A stretch of DNA of 64,000 nt from Cyanodermella asteris (Eukaryota > Ascomycota > Lecanoromycetes > Ostropales > Stictidaceae), in the NCBI GenBank assembly GCA_900618795.1, contig UYJD01000013.1:966537-1030536 (forward strand), in the 5' to 3' direction. The notes under the pieces are model-generated. The model searched no databases and had not been told where the DNA came from. It saw only the letters and a program-made list of their open reading frames with translations. Below are positions 25,163 to 36,014 of the stretch, piece after piece. A program made the translations under genes and the position numbers. Within the stretch, counting starts at the first letter, position 1; each line of letters starts with the position of its first letter.

Positions 25163-25211
25163 GGGTCCGCTATCGGACTCGCGGAGCGGAGCGGACTCGT
25201 GGAGCGGACCC
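25163..25211. promoter_or_regulatory. CGG-triplet cluster upstream of the dehydratase
   Basis: Two tandem copies of CGGACTCGYGGAGCGGA (25174-25191 and 25192-25208) are enclosed by a perfect 9-base inverted repeat GGGTCCGCT / AGCGGACCC. CGG triplets are the core contacts of Zn2Cys6 fungal regulators. The cluster lies about 80-130 bases upstream of the dehydratase start codon, which suggests an operator for that gene; this is inference. Confidence 0.45.
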
Positions 25212-25371
25212 CACAAACAAGTCAGCAATTTAGCAATTTTGGTTCAAACAGTGTTGTACAGATCTTCACATCATGGCAGTGGGTGAGATGACCAAAGATC
25301 CAAACTCCAACTCCAATGCCAGCATTTCGAGCCCAGACATGATCGGCTTTTGGGCGTCACACGGTAGCAGA

Positions 25372-26695
25372 TTACTGGTTCTCCGGACGGAGAGACCTGA
25401 CAGCCTTGCCTGCTCGCCAGATCTCGAGGTCGCGGATTTCCTGCATCTCCTTCTCGTACTTCTCTCTGTAGTCAGGCTGGCTGTTGTAGTCCAAGCTTCG
25501 CTGCGTCTCTTTGCCGGTCTTGACGCTGTCGTACAGGTCATTGAAGACGGGCTTCAGGGTGTCCTTGAACCTGCTGCTCCAGTCGATGGCACCACGTCTA
25601 GCGGTGGTAGAGCACGCGGCGTACATCCAGTCCATGCCGTTGGCCGCGATCAGCGGGTACAAGCTTTGTGTGGCTTCCTCGACGGTCTCGTTGAAAGCCT
25701 CGGACGGTGAGTGACCGCGCTCGCGGAGAACCTCGTACTGAGCAAGGAACATGCCGTGGATACCACCCATCAAGCAGCCACGCTCGCCGTACAGATCAGA
25801 GTAGACCTCCTTCTCAAATGTGGTCTCGTACAGGTAGCCGGAGCCAACGGCAACACCAAGAGCAATAGCCTTCTCTTGAGCCTTGCCAGTAACATCCTGG
25901 TAGACGGCGATCGAGCTGTTGATGCCACGACCCTCACGGAAAAGAGTTCGAACAGTGCGGCCAGAGCCCTTGGGGGCGACGAGGATGACATCGATATCAG
26001 TGGGAACGTCGACCTTTGTCTGGTCCTTGAAGACGGGAGAGAAGCCGTGGGAGAAGTACAGAGTCTGATACAAGTTAATCATCTTTAATCAGCAAAGGTC
26101 AGCCACAATACATACCTTGCCCTTGGTCAATTGCGGCTTGATGGCCGGCCAGGTCTCGCTCTGAGCAGCGTCACTGAGCAAGTTCATGACGATGGTGCCA
26201 CGGCTGATGGCCTCGTCAACGTCGAAGAGGGTTTGGCCAGGCACCCAGCCATCCTGCTGGGCCTCTTTCCACGAAGCACCGTTCTTTCGGACGCCAATGA
26301 TGACGTTCAGACCATTGTCGCGGAGGTTAAGACCTTGACCATGACCCTGGGAGCCGTAGCCGATGAGAGCTAGAGTGTCGTTCTTGAAGTATTCCTAAGA
26401 TAGTGTTAGTCCTTGCGCGCTCACTGCCAGGGAACCTTGTTTGGAGGTCTGAACTCACTAGAAGCTTCTCACGAGGCCAGTCACTGCGCTCGTAAACCTT
26501 CTCCTTGTGCCCGGCAAAGTCAATGGTCTTAACGCCACGAATTTGGCCGTAGCCACCGGCAGCGGCCTTTGTCGCAGCAACGACCGGACGAGCTCCAAGC
26601 AGAGCGGTGGTCAGAGCTCGCTTCTGAACGGCCGGAGCGACGACCTGGCGGGCTGCAGGCGCGCGGAGGAGCTTGGTGAAGGATTTAGAGGCCAT
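25372..26695 (-). CDS. ILV5: Ketol-acid reductoisomerase, mitochondrial
   Basis: Three exons, 26459-26695, 26116-26394 and 25372-26064, give 402 residues in phase. An Arg/Ala-rich presequence is followed by the NADPH-binding fold (IGYGSQGHGQGLNLRDNG), the KARI core (DVILVAPKGSGRTVRTLFREGRG) and the C-terminal knotted helical domain (SDLYGERGCLMGGIHGMFLAQYE). It matches the short fungal class I enzyme. It catalyses the second common step of valine and isoleucine synthesis in the mitochondrial matrix, using Mg2+ and NADPH. A TGACTC element (26783-26788) about 90 bases upstream of the start resembles a half-matched Gcn4/Cpc1 site, consistent with general amino-acid control. Confidence 0.97.
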
Positions 26696-28016
26696 TATGA
26701 ATCAATTGAGCAGTAACGACGAGAGGAGATGTAGAGTGGAGAGAAGAGGGAAGGGCAGAGGTGGTGATGAGCAAACGGATGGTGACTCTTTTGCGCACAA
26801 GCTTCGGAGCTCTTTTGCGGTCTGCGGTTTCCGGGGAAAATTGCCCTCGAGGGACTGGCCCGCGGGCCAATCGCTGCTCCGCTATCGGCTGGAGCTTACC
26901 TACAGTAGTCTGCTCCCGACCACACTCGATGTTGTAATCGTCTTTGTTGTTTGCATCGTGTTTGCGATCCGCCAACGCACGGTAACTGACATTCGAGTTC
27001 TACGTACACCGTTTGGTGTTGCAATCTCCCACCTGCACACGTGCCGTCGGGCTGTGAGGCTGAAAATGGGTTGGGAGCGTGCTGATATTATGTTGTCTGC
27101 TCAACGTGCCCATAACGGCAGCAAACAAATCTCTCTTGTGATTGCTCAGCTCACTTTTCTCGTACGCTGGTCATCAATAATATGGCTGCCTGATGATACG
27201 GAGTCGATTCGAGGTTGAAAGTTGTCGAGTGTCCAGCTAGCTCAGGGACGGTCAAAGTGTGCCGTCGGCTGCCCATCTACCTGAAATGGCGACCCAAGTG
27301 CTTGACTACGAATGCATTCGATGAAGGGTCGCCAGATCCACGTCCAATCATGACCAGTATTTGAGACAAAACGCGCACGCAAATGATTGTACCGCCAAAA
27401 CAAAATTTCCTCAACTCCAACAGGGCAGATGCCAAGGGGTAAGCAGGCGGGGGCATCTCTCTGCCCTTCATTTTCCCCTCCGAGAGCCGATGGCAACCAA
27501 CACGTGAGTATCAGAGACGCAGCACCAGAGTGAATATGAAGGGGTGTTTTTCAGTTGAAGAGCCGAAAAGAGAAGAGAAAGGCGGAGGCGCGAGAAGTAC
27601 TTTCGGCAGAGCTTGCGCTAGTCCCAAAGTGGATCTGCAGCGTTGACGCCCAGACCCTGAAATCGTCGCTGGCGGCTTACTGTGTGCCCGTTGCTGATTG
27701 GCCGGCGCGGCCGCCTCAAGGCGGGAGAGAGAAAGGATGTGAGGTGGGATGTATGGCGGGGTCGCTAGTAACTTACTGCTGCCGCTATTTACCTTTGTGA
27801 AGCAGTCCGTCTGCCAACTCGAACGTCTTCGTGCACTTGACCTAGAGATCCGTTCACATCTTTCAGGTCCCGGTCTGCGGTTCATACTACAAGGTCTTCT
27901 GCAGTCGCCCTGTGCCCTCCTTCTGCCGCTTAATTTCTTCACACCTCACCTCTTGGTCGGCAAGAATTTGTGATTCGGCGCCAGTATTCCTTTCGAACAC
28001 TTGACTCGCGGCAACG
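26696..28016. other. Intergenic region with ILV5 and PDAP1 promoters
   Basis: The region holds the two divergent promoters. A TGACTC motif (26783-26788) and a CCAAT box in GGGCCAATCG near 26870 lie on the ILV5 side. The frames at 27511-27942 and nearby show no domain and I do not call them. Confidence 0.55.
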
Positions 28017-28840
28017 ATGGCTCCAGGTGGCGAGGCAGGACGCGGACGTGGTGGAAAGTTCAACAAAGCTAAGCGCGGAGGTTAGTCGTCAACCTGTTGA
28101 TCCTACCGAGATTTCGGCTTGCTCACACGACACAGGTGGAAAGCATTTCAGCAGAAACCTCACTCCTCTAGATGCCGACGGCAACCCAGTCAGCATGTGG
28201 GCGGTTAGTAGATTGCTGTCGGTCTTCGTTTCCTTTGTCTGACATCGCACAGGAGCCCCGAGACGTCACAAAAGCTGACGATGACGACTCGTCCGAGGAG
28301 GAGTCCGACTCCAGCGAGGAAGATAGCGAAGAGGAGGATGGTGAACAGGAGTCCATGACACGCGAGGAACGCCGTGCCGCTGCAAAGGCAAAGAAGGAGG
28401 CAGCGATTGCCAAGAAGAAACAACAGGCTGCTCAGCCAGGAGACCTACCTCCAACCGACTCCGAGGAGGATGAGGAAGAGGCTCCGTCGACCTCGAACAA
28501 CAACTCAAAGCCCAAAGCCAAAGCCGGTCCAAGCAAAGAGGCCAAGCCGGAGCTGAGTCGAAGGGAGAGAGAAGCGATCCAAGCACAAGCTGCTCGAGAA
28601 CGTTATCAAAAGTTGCACGCCGAGGGAAAGACAGACGAAGCAAGAGCAGACCTGGCAAGGTTGAAGCTGGTTAGGGAGCAAAGAGAGGCAGCTGCTGCCC
28701 GCAAGCAAGCTGAGAAGGAAGAACGCGAAGCCGCCGAAGCTCGACGAATCGCGGAGATGGATGACAAGGAGAGGAAGAAGCGTGAGGCCGCCTTGGGTCC
28801 AGCCGCGAAGAAGGGTAGCAAGAAGGGCACAAAGGCATGA
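28017..28840 (+). CDS. PDAP1/PP28-like casein-kinase substrate phosphoprotein
   Basis: Three exons, 28017-28080, 28136-28203 and 28253-28840, give 239 residues. The N-terminus is glycine-rich and basic ([19 protein letters not shown]), followed by an acidic Ser/Glu stretch full of casein kinase II sites ([20 protein letters not shown]). The conserved PP28 core follows, with [27 protein letters not shown] and a long charged helix ending in a Lys-rich tail. This layout matches the 28-kDa heat- and acid-stable phosphoprotein family; the cellular role in fungi is unclear. Low complexity limits certainty about exact orthology. Confidence 0.88.
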
Positions 28841-28966
28841 AGTCAGTCTGCATATTTCGGACTTGCATATCATATTTACCACCATCTGCACGGCAGTCCT
28901 CCGTCTGAGAAGTGGCAGCGCTGTCCAAAAGCATGCCATCGTGACGCTAGGACCGATTACCTAGAA

Positions 28967-29994
28967 TCATTTGCCTTTGAATACCGGCTTTCGCTTCTCT
29001 TTGAACGCTCGCAATGCCTCGTTTCTGTCTTGCGTTTCAATGACCCCATCGTATCCCTCGTTCTCGGCTGCTGCGCCGATGTCTGACTCCGTCAACAGTC
29101 GTTGGCCGGCAAGGACTTGGATGAGCTGTCTTGTGGCTACCGGTCCTCCCTCGCAGATCTCCCTTGCAAGGCTGATGGCAGCTTGGAGAGTGTCATCTTT
29201 CGCGCGAGTCAGCAACTGGATCTCCCTCTCTTTATCGGCCACCGCAACTCCACTGCTCGACTCTTCCTCTGGCTCCACCGGAATCAAGCGATCGCATATT
29301 CCCATGAAATATGCCTCGGCAGCCCCCACTCGTCGCCCTGTCAGCATTAGATCCAGAGCTCTTGTCCTTCCAACGAGGCCGGCCAGTCGGTAGGTTCCAC
29401 CCGCGCCAGGTATTATTCCCAGCCTCGACTCTGGGAGTCCCACTGTAGCCGTCGATGCAAACACGCGAAGGTGGCTACACAGAGCCATTTCAAGGCCTCC
29501 TCCCAATGCAATTGACGATACAGCTGCTATGGATGGAACTGGAAGTGCCGACAGGGACGCAAAGGTGGCTCGTAGATTACGAAGAAAGTCCTGGGTTCTA
29601 GCGAGTGGTCAGTTGCTGGCGAGTCCTGGATGTCGAAGTGGTTGTCTTACTGCTCGGTGGTGAATGTAGAGCGTTCCTTCAGATCAGCTCCGGCACAAAA
29701 TGAGCTGTTGATATTGCTGGCTAGGACAAGTGCTCGTGTCTCGCCCTGCGGGCCTTGGTCGTGTATCTCCTTAACATGTTGACCAAGCTCGGATAAGAGC
29801 TGGGTTGATATCGCATTGCGTGTTTTCTCGTTATTGAGCATCAACACTCTGATCGAGCCGCGGTGTGGGGCTGGAACATCGCGCCGTATGATCACAGGCG
29901 ATGCCGAGCTGCTATACCGACACGATGTATGTCGCCAGGGGGCCGGCAAAACATTTGCGCAACGAGTGCGTAGCGAAGTCAACGAAAGCGACAT
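28967..29994 (-). CDS. Enoyl-CoA hydratase/isomerase, AUH-like (methylglutaconyl-CoA hydratase)
   Basis: Two exons, 29651-29994 and 28967-29597, give 324 residues. A mitochondrial-type presequence (SLTSLRTRCANVLPAPWR) precedes the crotonase fold: the oxyanion-hole segments SSFCAGADLKER and IALGGGLEMALCSHLRVF, and the catalytic GLPESRLGIIPGAGGTYRL loop with its Glu. The ADLKER and GLPE..IIPGAGGT motifs are closest to AUH, which hydrates 3-methylglutaconyl-CoA in leucine breakdown. A different short-chain enoyl-CoA hydratase is possible. It ends 126 bases from the converging PDAP1-like gene. Confidence 0.87.
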
Positions 29995-30286
29995 GTCGAG
30001 GCGGTGGAGGAGGAATCACGGAGTTCGCTTGCGTCGGTCTTCAATTATGGTCGCAGTGCGTCAGTTACAGTTCTGTGCGTAATATTACGCCGATCCGAGC
30101 TCGGACGAATCGCGGCTATAGACGGTGCAGGAAAGCTTTTGTAGACGAGTCCGTTCACGCGGTGGAAGCTTCATTTCGTGATTCTGCGAGGATAATCCAA
30201 TCACTCCTTGTGCCTTTTCGGCTTGGACTGATTCGATATGTCCCTACCCGTAGGTGACTATTCATTTGAATTACTTCGTAGTAAAG

Positions 30287-32619
30287 TTAGCTTAATGAAA
30301 AGCTTGGTGCCTCGCCTTGATCCAGCCTCGGCTCCACGCTATCTCGGATTGTGCGGGACAGCCGCCACTTGATGCGAGGTATTTGGCCTGCCGACCCTTT
30401 TGGAACATTCTCGATTGTGAATCTTTGGTAAGCACCATGTTGCTGATGCGGTTGTAGCCTGGTTGACGAGATGGGATCGATGCGGCGAGGGTAAGCCTGC
30501 GTCAAATTGTTAGCAAAGTCTCGAAGCATTAAAGGGGTCAATCTACCTTTGGCATGCCACTGCGAAAATCGAGTTTGGACATCGGGTCAGGGGTATTGTT
30601 CGAGAACACCGCCGTGACATTGAGAGATGTATCAGACGCCCGGGAGACCTGAAACTCGATCTTCACATCGTCATTGAAAACTACCAAATCTTCTTCTTCA
30701 GGAGGTGGAGCACCTTCAAAGTCCCAATCGTCATCCGCACCTTTTGACGTGTTGTTAGGAGCTGTTGGTGCTGGAGCCGGTGCCGTTTCCAAGTCTAGGA
30801 GCGAGCCTTGCGCCGATGCTGAAACTTGTATGGGTGACTTGGAAGCCTGTAACTGCGTTGCCGGCGTCGTTCTGGTCGCCGATGCAATCAAATCGAAAGG
30901 ATCAGCCGCTGATGCAGCCTTGGGCTGGGGGACTTGCCGTGTCTGTGGCTGCTTCAGTTGTTGGTTGAGAGATGGCACCGGTGTTGACGAGCCACTGGAC
31001 CGGGTCGAGAGTATGCTATTGAACGCTGCATAATTCGGTTTCGATGGTGTTGGTGACGAAACAAATGGTTGTTGGGACTGTGAGGGTTGAAGTGGAGCTG
31101 AGAACAACTGACTGCTGGAAGCACCTTGGGATCCTTGCTGAAGAGGAAGTCCCGGAAAAGCGGGCGCTGGGGACACAGATGGCCCAAGGCTGATTGATCC
31201 TTGCATCGCTGGTTGAATGTCAGAGCAACGTCCTTTCCATGAATGTGTCAACTTACAGGTGTCACCCAACGAGAGTCCCAGCAAGTCATCTTGCAACTGA
31301 TCTTGGCTGTCTTGAGCAGGAGGCGGAGGCGGCGCCGCATCATCGAAGTCGATCAGAGATAGATCGCCAGCACCTCCCGAGCTCCCTCTTGACTGAGTGC
31401 CTGCACCTTTGGCTGGACCTCCGTTCTCGAGCCTCCTGGCTTCCTCGAAATTGCTTGCTTTCAGAGCATCATACCACTCTATAACATGATTGATCTCCTC
31501 ATTTATGCCCAGCAACACCTTCATAGAGTCTTCGCTTTCGCGATCGTTCTGCAGGGTATTGTGTAATTTATGTTGCTCAGATTTCAGTTCGTCAACCAGT
31601 GATGCAAACGCATCGCCTGCACTAATTTGGTCGCCTGGCTTGAATGCCGCCAAGCGCTCTGATAAAAGCTTGGTTCTTTCTCGGACGTCTGAAATTCGGT
31701 CGGCCGCTTCTTGACGGATATCCGTCTTGTCCGACTGGTCAAAATCGCTCAAAACCTTCATGATCCGATTTGCCTCCTGCAGATTTTTCATGCCTCCACG
31801 ACGTAGCAACTCTTGCAGCTTCGCATGTAGCGCTTCATTCCGTCGATCTTTTATAGCCTCTTCCGTTTGTACGCCCTTGGCCTCGAGTCCATTCAACGCA
31901 TTGATGTCATCTGGATCGGGTCGAGGAAATGAGAAGCCTTTGTCAAGCAGTAGCCTGTGCATGTCGCGAATGTACGCTAAATCGTCCTTGACGAACGAAG
32001 TTTGCGCAATTGTCCGGTACCATAATTCCAATAATCTGAGAATGCCTTCTTGAACGCGGTTTTTGGGAGGGGGCGTGGGACCAAATCGCCGTACGAGCTC
32101 GTTGAGCCATTCTTTGGTCGATATAGCGTAGTGAAAGGCGTCTCCGCAGTTTTTGACGCACGAGTCGAGGAGCTGTAATCAACGTCAAATTAAGACTAGC
32201 GAAGAAGTCCAGAGAACAAGCACACCTGAAGCGCCTTGAACGCGCAATCCGCTCTTATTCCGTTGATGTACCGTTTAACGATGAGGTCCGCCGCAAAGTG
32301 TCTGCCGAGGATGAGCGATTTGGATCATCCATCTGGTTGTCGTGCTCACGCTGCATTGCTCTTCTTTGCATTGATCTCGTCACACACTGCTGCCTGTGCG
32401 TCCATGTTCTCTGCAGAGAAGCGCTGATGAGGGTTGATGTTCGGCGATTCGCAGGCGTATCCTGCTCACGTTAACGGTACATTCACCTATGCGACTAGTG
32501 GCAGTCTTACTGATGAGGCCCTCCAGACGCGTGTACTCTCTTTTGCCCGATCCCCCGGGGACACCGACATAGTACCCAGGCGTTTCCCGTTCAGCCCATC
32601 TCGCTGATGCAGCTTCCAT
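30287..32619 (-). CDS. GGA-type clathrin adaptor (VHS-GAT-GAE)
   Basis: Six exons, 32511-32619, 32350-32410, 32226-32301, 31257-32172, 30547-31208 and 30287-30496, give 677 residues with every junction in phase. An N-terminal VHS domain (LLDSCVKNCGDAFHYAISTKEWL) is followed by a GAT domain of long helices around residues 230-340, a proline/glutamine-rich hinge, and a C-terminal gamma-ear domain (VKIEFQVSRASDTSLNVTAV). GGA proteins bind Arf1-GTP and cargo at the trans-Golgi and recruit clathrin for transport to endosomes. The hinge has DLIDFDDA and DDLLGL-type acidic/leucine motifs that could bind clathrin. The 48-base fourth intron is a multiple of three and open, so its removal rests on splice signals. 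Confidence 0.92.
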
Positions 32620-33045
32620 GGCGAAGTAAAAGCAATGACAAGGACTCCAGACACCCGATAGTAGCCAAAACAGACAACAGCGAGCCGCACGAGGCAGTCT
32701 CTGCTTCACAATCAAGACGTGCGTTGTAGAGTACAAGTTACAAGCCCGAGGTGGCAGCGCCATGCATCCCGCCTCGTCCGTGGCTCCGTCGGCCCTGCAC
32801 GCCGCCGATTAGTATGCAGCGGCGGCCCAAGCTTTCGTGCGTCACTTGAGGATCTTCCAATCATGTGCAACACGAATTCAATGTCTCTAGAATACGCGCC
32901 CAGTGCCTGACTTTGTCGAGAACAATTCAAATCGTATTTCAATTCGTGAGATCAGCGTATGCGTGAACCTTGCGCGGTCTTGTATCAGGAGCTTGCTGCC
33001 AGAAACCTTTCCCACCTCTCAAAGCACTGGCACTCGCCACCAAGC
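32620..33045. promoter_or_regulatory. Divergent promoter between GGA and TSR3
   Basis: 426 bases contain both start regions. No TATA box or other clear element is seen. Confidence 0.5.
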
Positions 33046-34149
33046 ATGGTCCGACACCGAGGCGGCCATCACACAGGCCGGGGAAGGCGAAACGGTATAC
33101 GTGGAACAGGCCTGCATCGAAATTCAGGTGTTGAAAGAGATACTACCAAGCCACCATTTTATTCCGCCTGCTGGGATTTCGGTCACTGCAACCCGTCCAA
33201 ATGCTCCGGAAAGAAGGCGATGAAGCTAGGTCTTATGCGGGAGCTCAAGGTTGGCCAGAAGTTCTCTGGAGTCGTCATCTCTCCCAAGGGTACCGAATTT
33301 GTTTCTATGGCCGACCGTGAGATCATGGACCAGCATGGCACAGCCGTCGTGGAGTGTAGCTGGAATCGTATTGACGAGGTACCTTGGAACAGGATAGGCG
33401 GCCCCCATCAAAGACTCATTCCATTCCTACTTGCGGCAAACGCGGTCAACAACAACAAACCTTATCAGCTGAACTGCGTGGAGGCTCTAGTTGCTGCTTT
33501 CATGATTTGTGGGCACGACGATTGGGCCGATGAGGTTGCCGAGCATTTCGATTACATCTATCACTTTCTCGACATCAACCAGGATTTATTTGAGGCGTAT
33601 GCACAGTGCGAGAATGCAGAAGAAGTTAAAGCTGTGCAGAAAAAGTATCTGGCCTTAGCTGAGCAGGAGAAGGCACAAATATCAGCAGAAAAGGCATCGT
33701 CTGACGATCCCTGGGCTGAGGGCAATCTCAACCGCCGACCCCGAAACCTCCTGCTTCAAAAACTCAATGGATCTGAAGACGAAGCTGATGCAGAGGAGAG
33801 TGAAGACCTGCCTGATATGGACGGAGGCGTCAATATCGGCGACGCAGCGGGGCTCAGGGACGAAGAAGAGGACGAACTAGCCGCAATCAGGAATCTCACG
33901 CTGAAGTCGAAGGCTTTTCAAGACGAGGACCAGAAGGTGAAGCCGCAGAAAATAACACGCCCAGCAAGACGGAACCTAGATAAGGACGATGAAGAGGACT
34001 CCGAATTAGAGAGCGATGATGGGGAGGGCGATTCTGGAGATGACGCTGCGTTCGACCGGCTAATGCAAGCTGCCCCTGTTACTGACCGAATTGGCATCCA
34101 TGCCAAGGAGAGGACACGGGTCCAAGGGACCACGAAGCAGACTAGGTAG
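33046..34149 (+). CDS. TSR3: 18S rRNA aminocarboxypropyltransferase Tsr3
   Basis: Single exon, 367 residues. The N-terminal metal-binding-like RLI domain and the following DUF367 core are visible: CWDFGHCNPSKCSGKKAMKL, then VECSWNRIDEVPW and RLIPFLLAANAVNNNKPYQLNCVEALVAAF. Tsr3 adds the acp group from S-adenosylmethionine to the hypermodified pseudouridine of 18S rRNA during late cytoplasmic 40S maturation. The C-terminal third is a variable acidic tail, as in other fungi. The start MVRHRGG was preferred to upstream in-frame codons because the charged, glycine-rich leader resembles the family. Confidence 0.94.
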   Translation: MVRHRGGHHTGRGRRNGIRGTGLHRNSGVERDTTKPPFYSACWDFGHCNPSKCSGKKAMKLGLMRELKVGQKFSGVVISPKGTEFVSMADREIMDQHGTAVVECSWNRIDEVPWNRIGGPHQRLIPFLLAANAVNNNKPYQLNCVEALVAAFMICGHDDWADEVAEHFDYIYHFLDINQDLFEAYAQCENAEEVKAVQKKYLALAEQEKAQISAEKASSDDPWAEGNLNRRPRNLLLQKLNGSEDEADAEESEDLPDMDGGVNIGDAAGLRDEEEDELAAIRNLTLKSKAFQDEDQKVKPQKITRPARRNLDKDDEEDSELESDDGEGDSGDDAAFDRLMQAAPVTDRIGIHAKERTRVQGTTKQTR

Positions 34150-34461
34150 TCCAGACCCGAAGCCAACAGGAAGCTGAAAAATGTCGTATGTATTTGCAAC
34201 AGGCTGTGAGCATCGAAAGATGTATGCCTGAACACATATTTGGCCGAGGATCGAGTCAAGTCTTCTTGAGAGGACTTCAGAGTTAACTGGCGGAATCTCC
34301 GTACAAGTGCCAGGAAGTGACTTGGCAAATAGCTCCCGATCGCCGGCTTACTGACGGTGATTTCCAGGAGCCTTACGACAAGGACTCTGAACATGTCATT
34401 CGATAGTTGCTCGGCTTGCAGCAACTCCCCTGCTGTTCAAACGAGCAGCAAGCCTGACTCT
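34150..34461. other. Convergent 3' region between TSR3 and PML1
   Basis: Contains the 3' ends of the two genes; I see no other feature. Confidence 0.5.
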
Positions 34462-35286
34462 TCATCCCCTTGGTGGAAGCATCATGACATATTCACGGCT
34501 TGAATCCCCAAATGTGACAACATCTCCGCTCCTGAGCTCATAGAATCGCGACGGTGGGAGTGCCTTGCCGTTCACCTGTGTCCCGTTTGAGCTGTCCAAG
34601 TCGATCACATACGGCTTGACGCTGCCGATACGGTCGCCAAACTCGTTCTTTGTTTCGATATGGCGAAACTGTATAACTGCGTGTTGCTTGCTGGTACTCG
34701 GATGTTGCACTTGGTAGTCGGCAATGATTCTCTCACGACCGAACAACCAACATGATCTTCGGTAAAGCTCAAGCTCATCGATCGTCTCTTTGCCTTTAAA
34801 GACGTACATCCGCCATGCTTGTGAGGCAGGGGGCTTACGGGCTTCTGGTGGTTCGTTGTACTTCAAAACAATGTCGGTCCCAGACACTGTGTTGGTCTCT
34901 GCCGCAAGTCGTCCCGATACCCCAAAATTTGGACGTTGCTTCTCTGCAGGTAGGGCTGGTCGCTCGGCTTCGTAAAGTGTTAGTGCTGAGTTCTTGAGAG
35001 CGACCCTTTGCATATGGGCTCTCCCGTCACGTACAGGCGATCGTGAGCGGGAACGCGGCCGGTTCCGGCTTCGCGAACTATAGCGATGTCGTCTATCTTG
35101 ACCTGAGCTGCTTATAGGGATTCTGTCGCCATCTTTACGCCTTGCCCGCTCCCTGCTGCAGGGCTGGGACCGTTCGTCTCTGGGAGAATCAGATCTCGAT
35201 CGACGGCGTTCCTGCATTGCTTCGCGTCTAGATCTGTCTCGAGACTTTTGATGATCGTCGTCATCGACTGCGTTCCTGCTCGTCAT
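34462..35286 (-). CDS. PML1: FHA-domain RES-complex protein Pml1 (SNIP1 homologue)
   Basis: Single exon, 274 residues. The first half is an SR/RD-rich disordered tail. The C-terminal half is an FHA domain with the phosphothreonine-binding landmarks GRERIIADYQVQHPSTSKQHAVIQ and YVIDLDSSNGTQVNG. This arrangement is that of Pml1/SNIP1/Dawdle, a subunit of the RES pre-mRNA retention and splicing complex in the nucleus. Its start codon overlaps the stop codon of the ORF upstream in an ATGA arrangement. The C-terminus ends shortly after the last beta strand of the FHA fold, as in Pml1. Confidence 0.93.
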   Translation of the reverse strand: MTSRNAVDDDDHQKSRDRSRREAMQERRRSRSDSPRDERSQPCSRERARRKDGDRIPISSSGQDRRHRYSSRSRNRPRSRSRSPVRDGRAHMQRVALKNSALTLYEAERPALPAEKQRPNFGVSGRLAAETNTVSGTDIVLKYNEPPEARKPPASQAWRMYVFKGKETIDELELYRRSCWLFGRERIIADYQVQHPSTSKQHAVIQFRHIETKNEFGDRIGSVKPYVIDLDSSNGTQVNGKALPPSRFYELRSGDVVTFGDSSREYVMMLPPRG

Positions 35287-35809
35287 TTCGCTGGGAATTC
35301 CACCGATTGCCCAAGAAACTTATTCAAATCAGATAAGCGTGCGCTGGATTTGTGCTGTTTTGTGCCAATTTCAGGGCAGAGAACATCGAGCACAATGGCA
35401 GCGTAGGAGCGAATCAACACCTTGATGTGGTCCGATCTCGATTTTGTCGCAGTCGAAAACACACGGCAGGGTTTCTTGGCCACGCTGCTGCGAATATGGC
35501 TCAAGCAAGAACACTTGAAACACGTGACCTGGAAAGACTTGATGCACCTAAGATTTGCTGTTTACCTCACCTGCTCAGCTAGACCGCATGTTCGCTGTGA
35601 GATGAGCGCTGTGAAATGAGGCATCCACAGCAAAATCTCCGATGGTCGCCCGAGCCTAACGTACAGCGACCTTGCAAAGCGCGGTGAAGTTCAATGGCTG
35701 AGCTTTCTTCTTCAATGCTTGGGTATGCAACGTCTTGGCAAACGTCACGCGGAATAGCGCGTTTGAGTTTCGCTGTTTGTCGTTTCTTCCGAGGTTGCTT
35801 GGAGGACAA
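35283..35809 (-). CDS. Hypothetical two-exon gene overlapping PML1 start
   Basis: I do not recognise this protein. A basic first exon (35661-35809, MSSKQPRKKRQTAKLKR) can be joined in phase to a second (35283-35487) through a 173-base intron with donor GTTAGG and acceptor CAG. The product would be about 117 residues, with a helical hydrophobic segment HIKVLIRSYAAIVLDVL. Its stop codon overlaps the PML1 start as ATGA. The basic head and helical body would suit a small DNA- or histone-associated protein, but that is speculation. It may instead be PML1 upstream sequence with no coding role. Confidence 0.33.
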
Positions 35810-36014
35810 CAGGAACGAGTTTCCAGCCTAGGTAATTCGGCGAAAGCTTGGGGCGTTTCGTTGTAGCATTTGGTTCCTGTATGGAGTTGTCATTTTGATG
35901 TCAGGAGGTCGAATTCAGATTGCAATGCTGTATTTGTAAGGACTTGATTCGATAGATAAACATTTGAAGTCGCGCGTAACAGCGAGGGGCTCAATCCACT
36001 CTCCTGGTGGAAGC

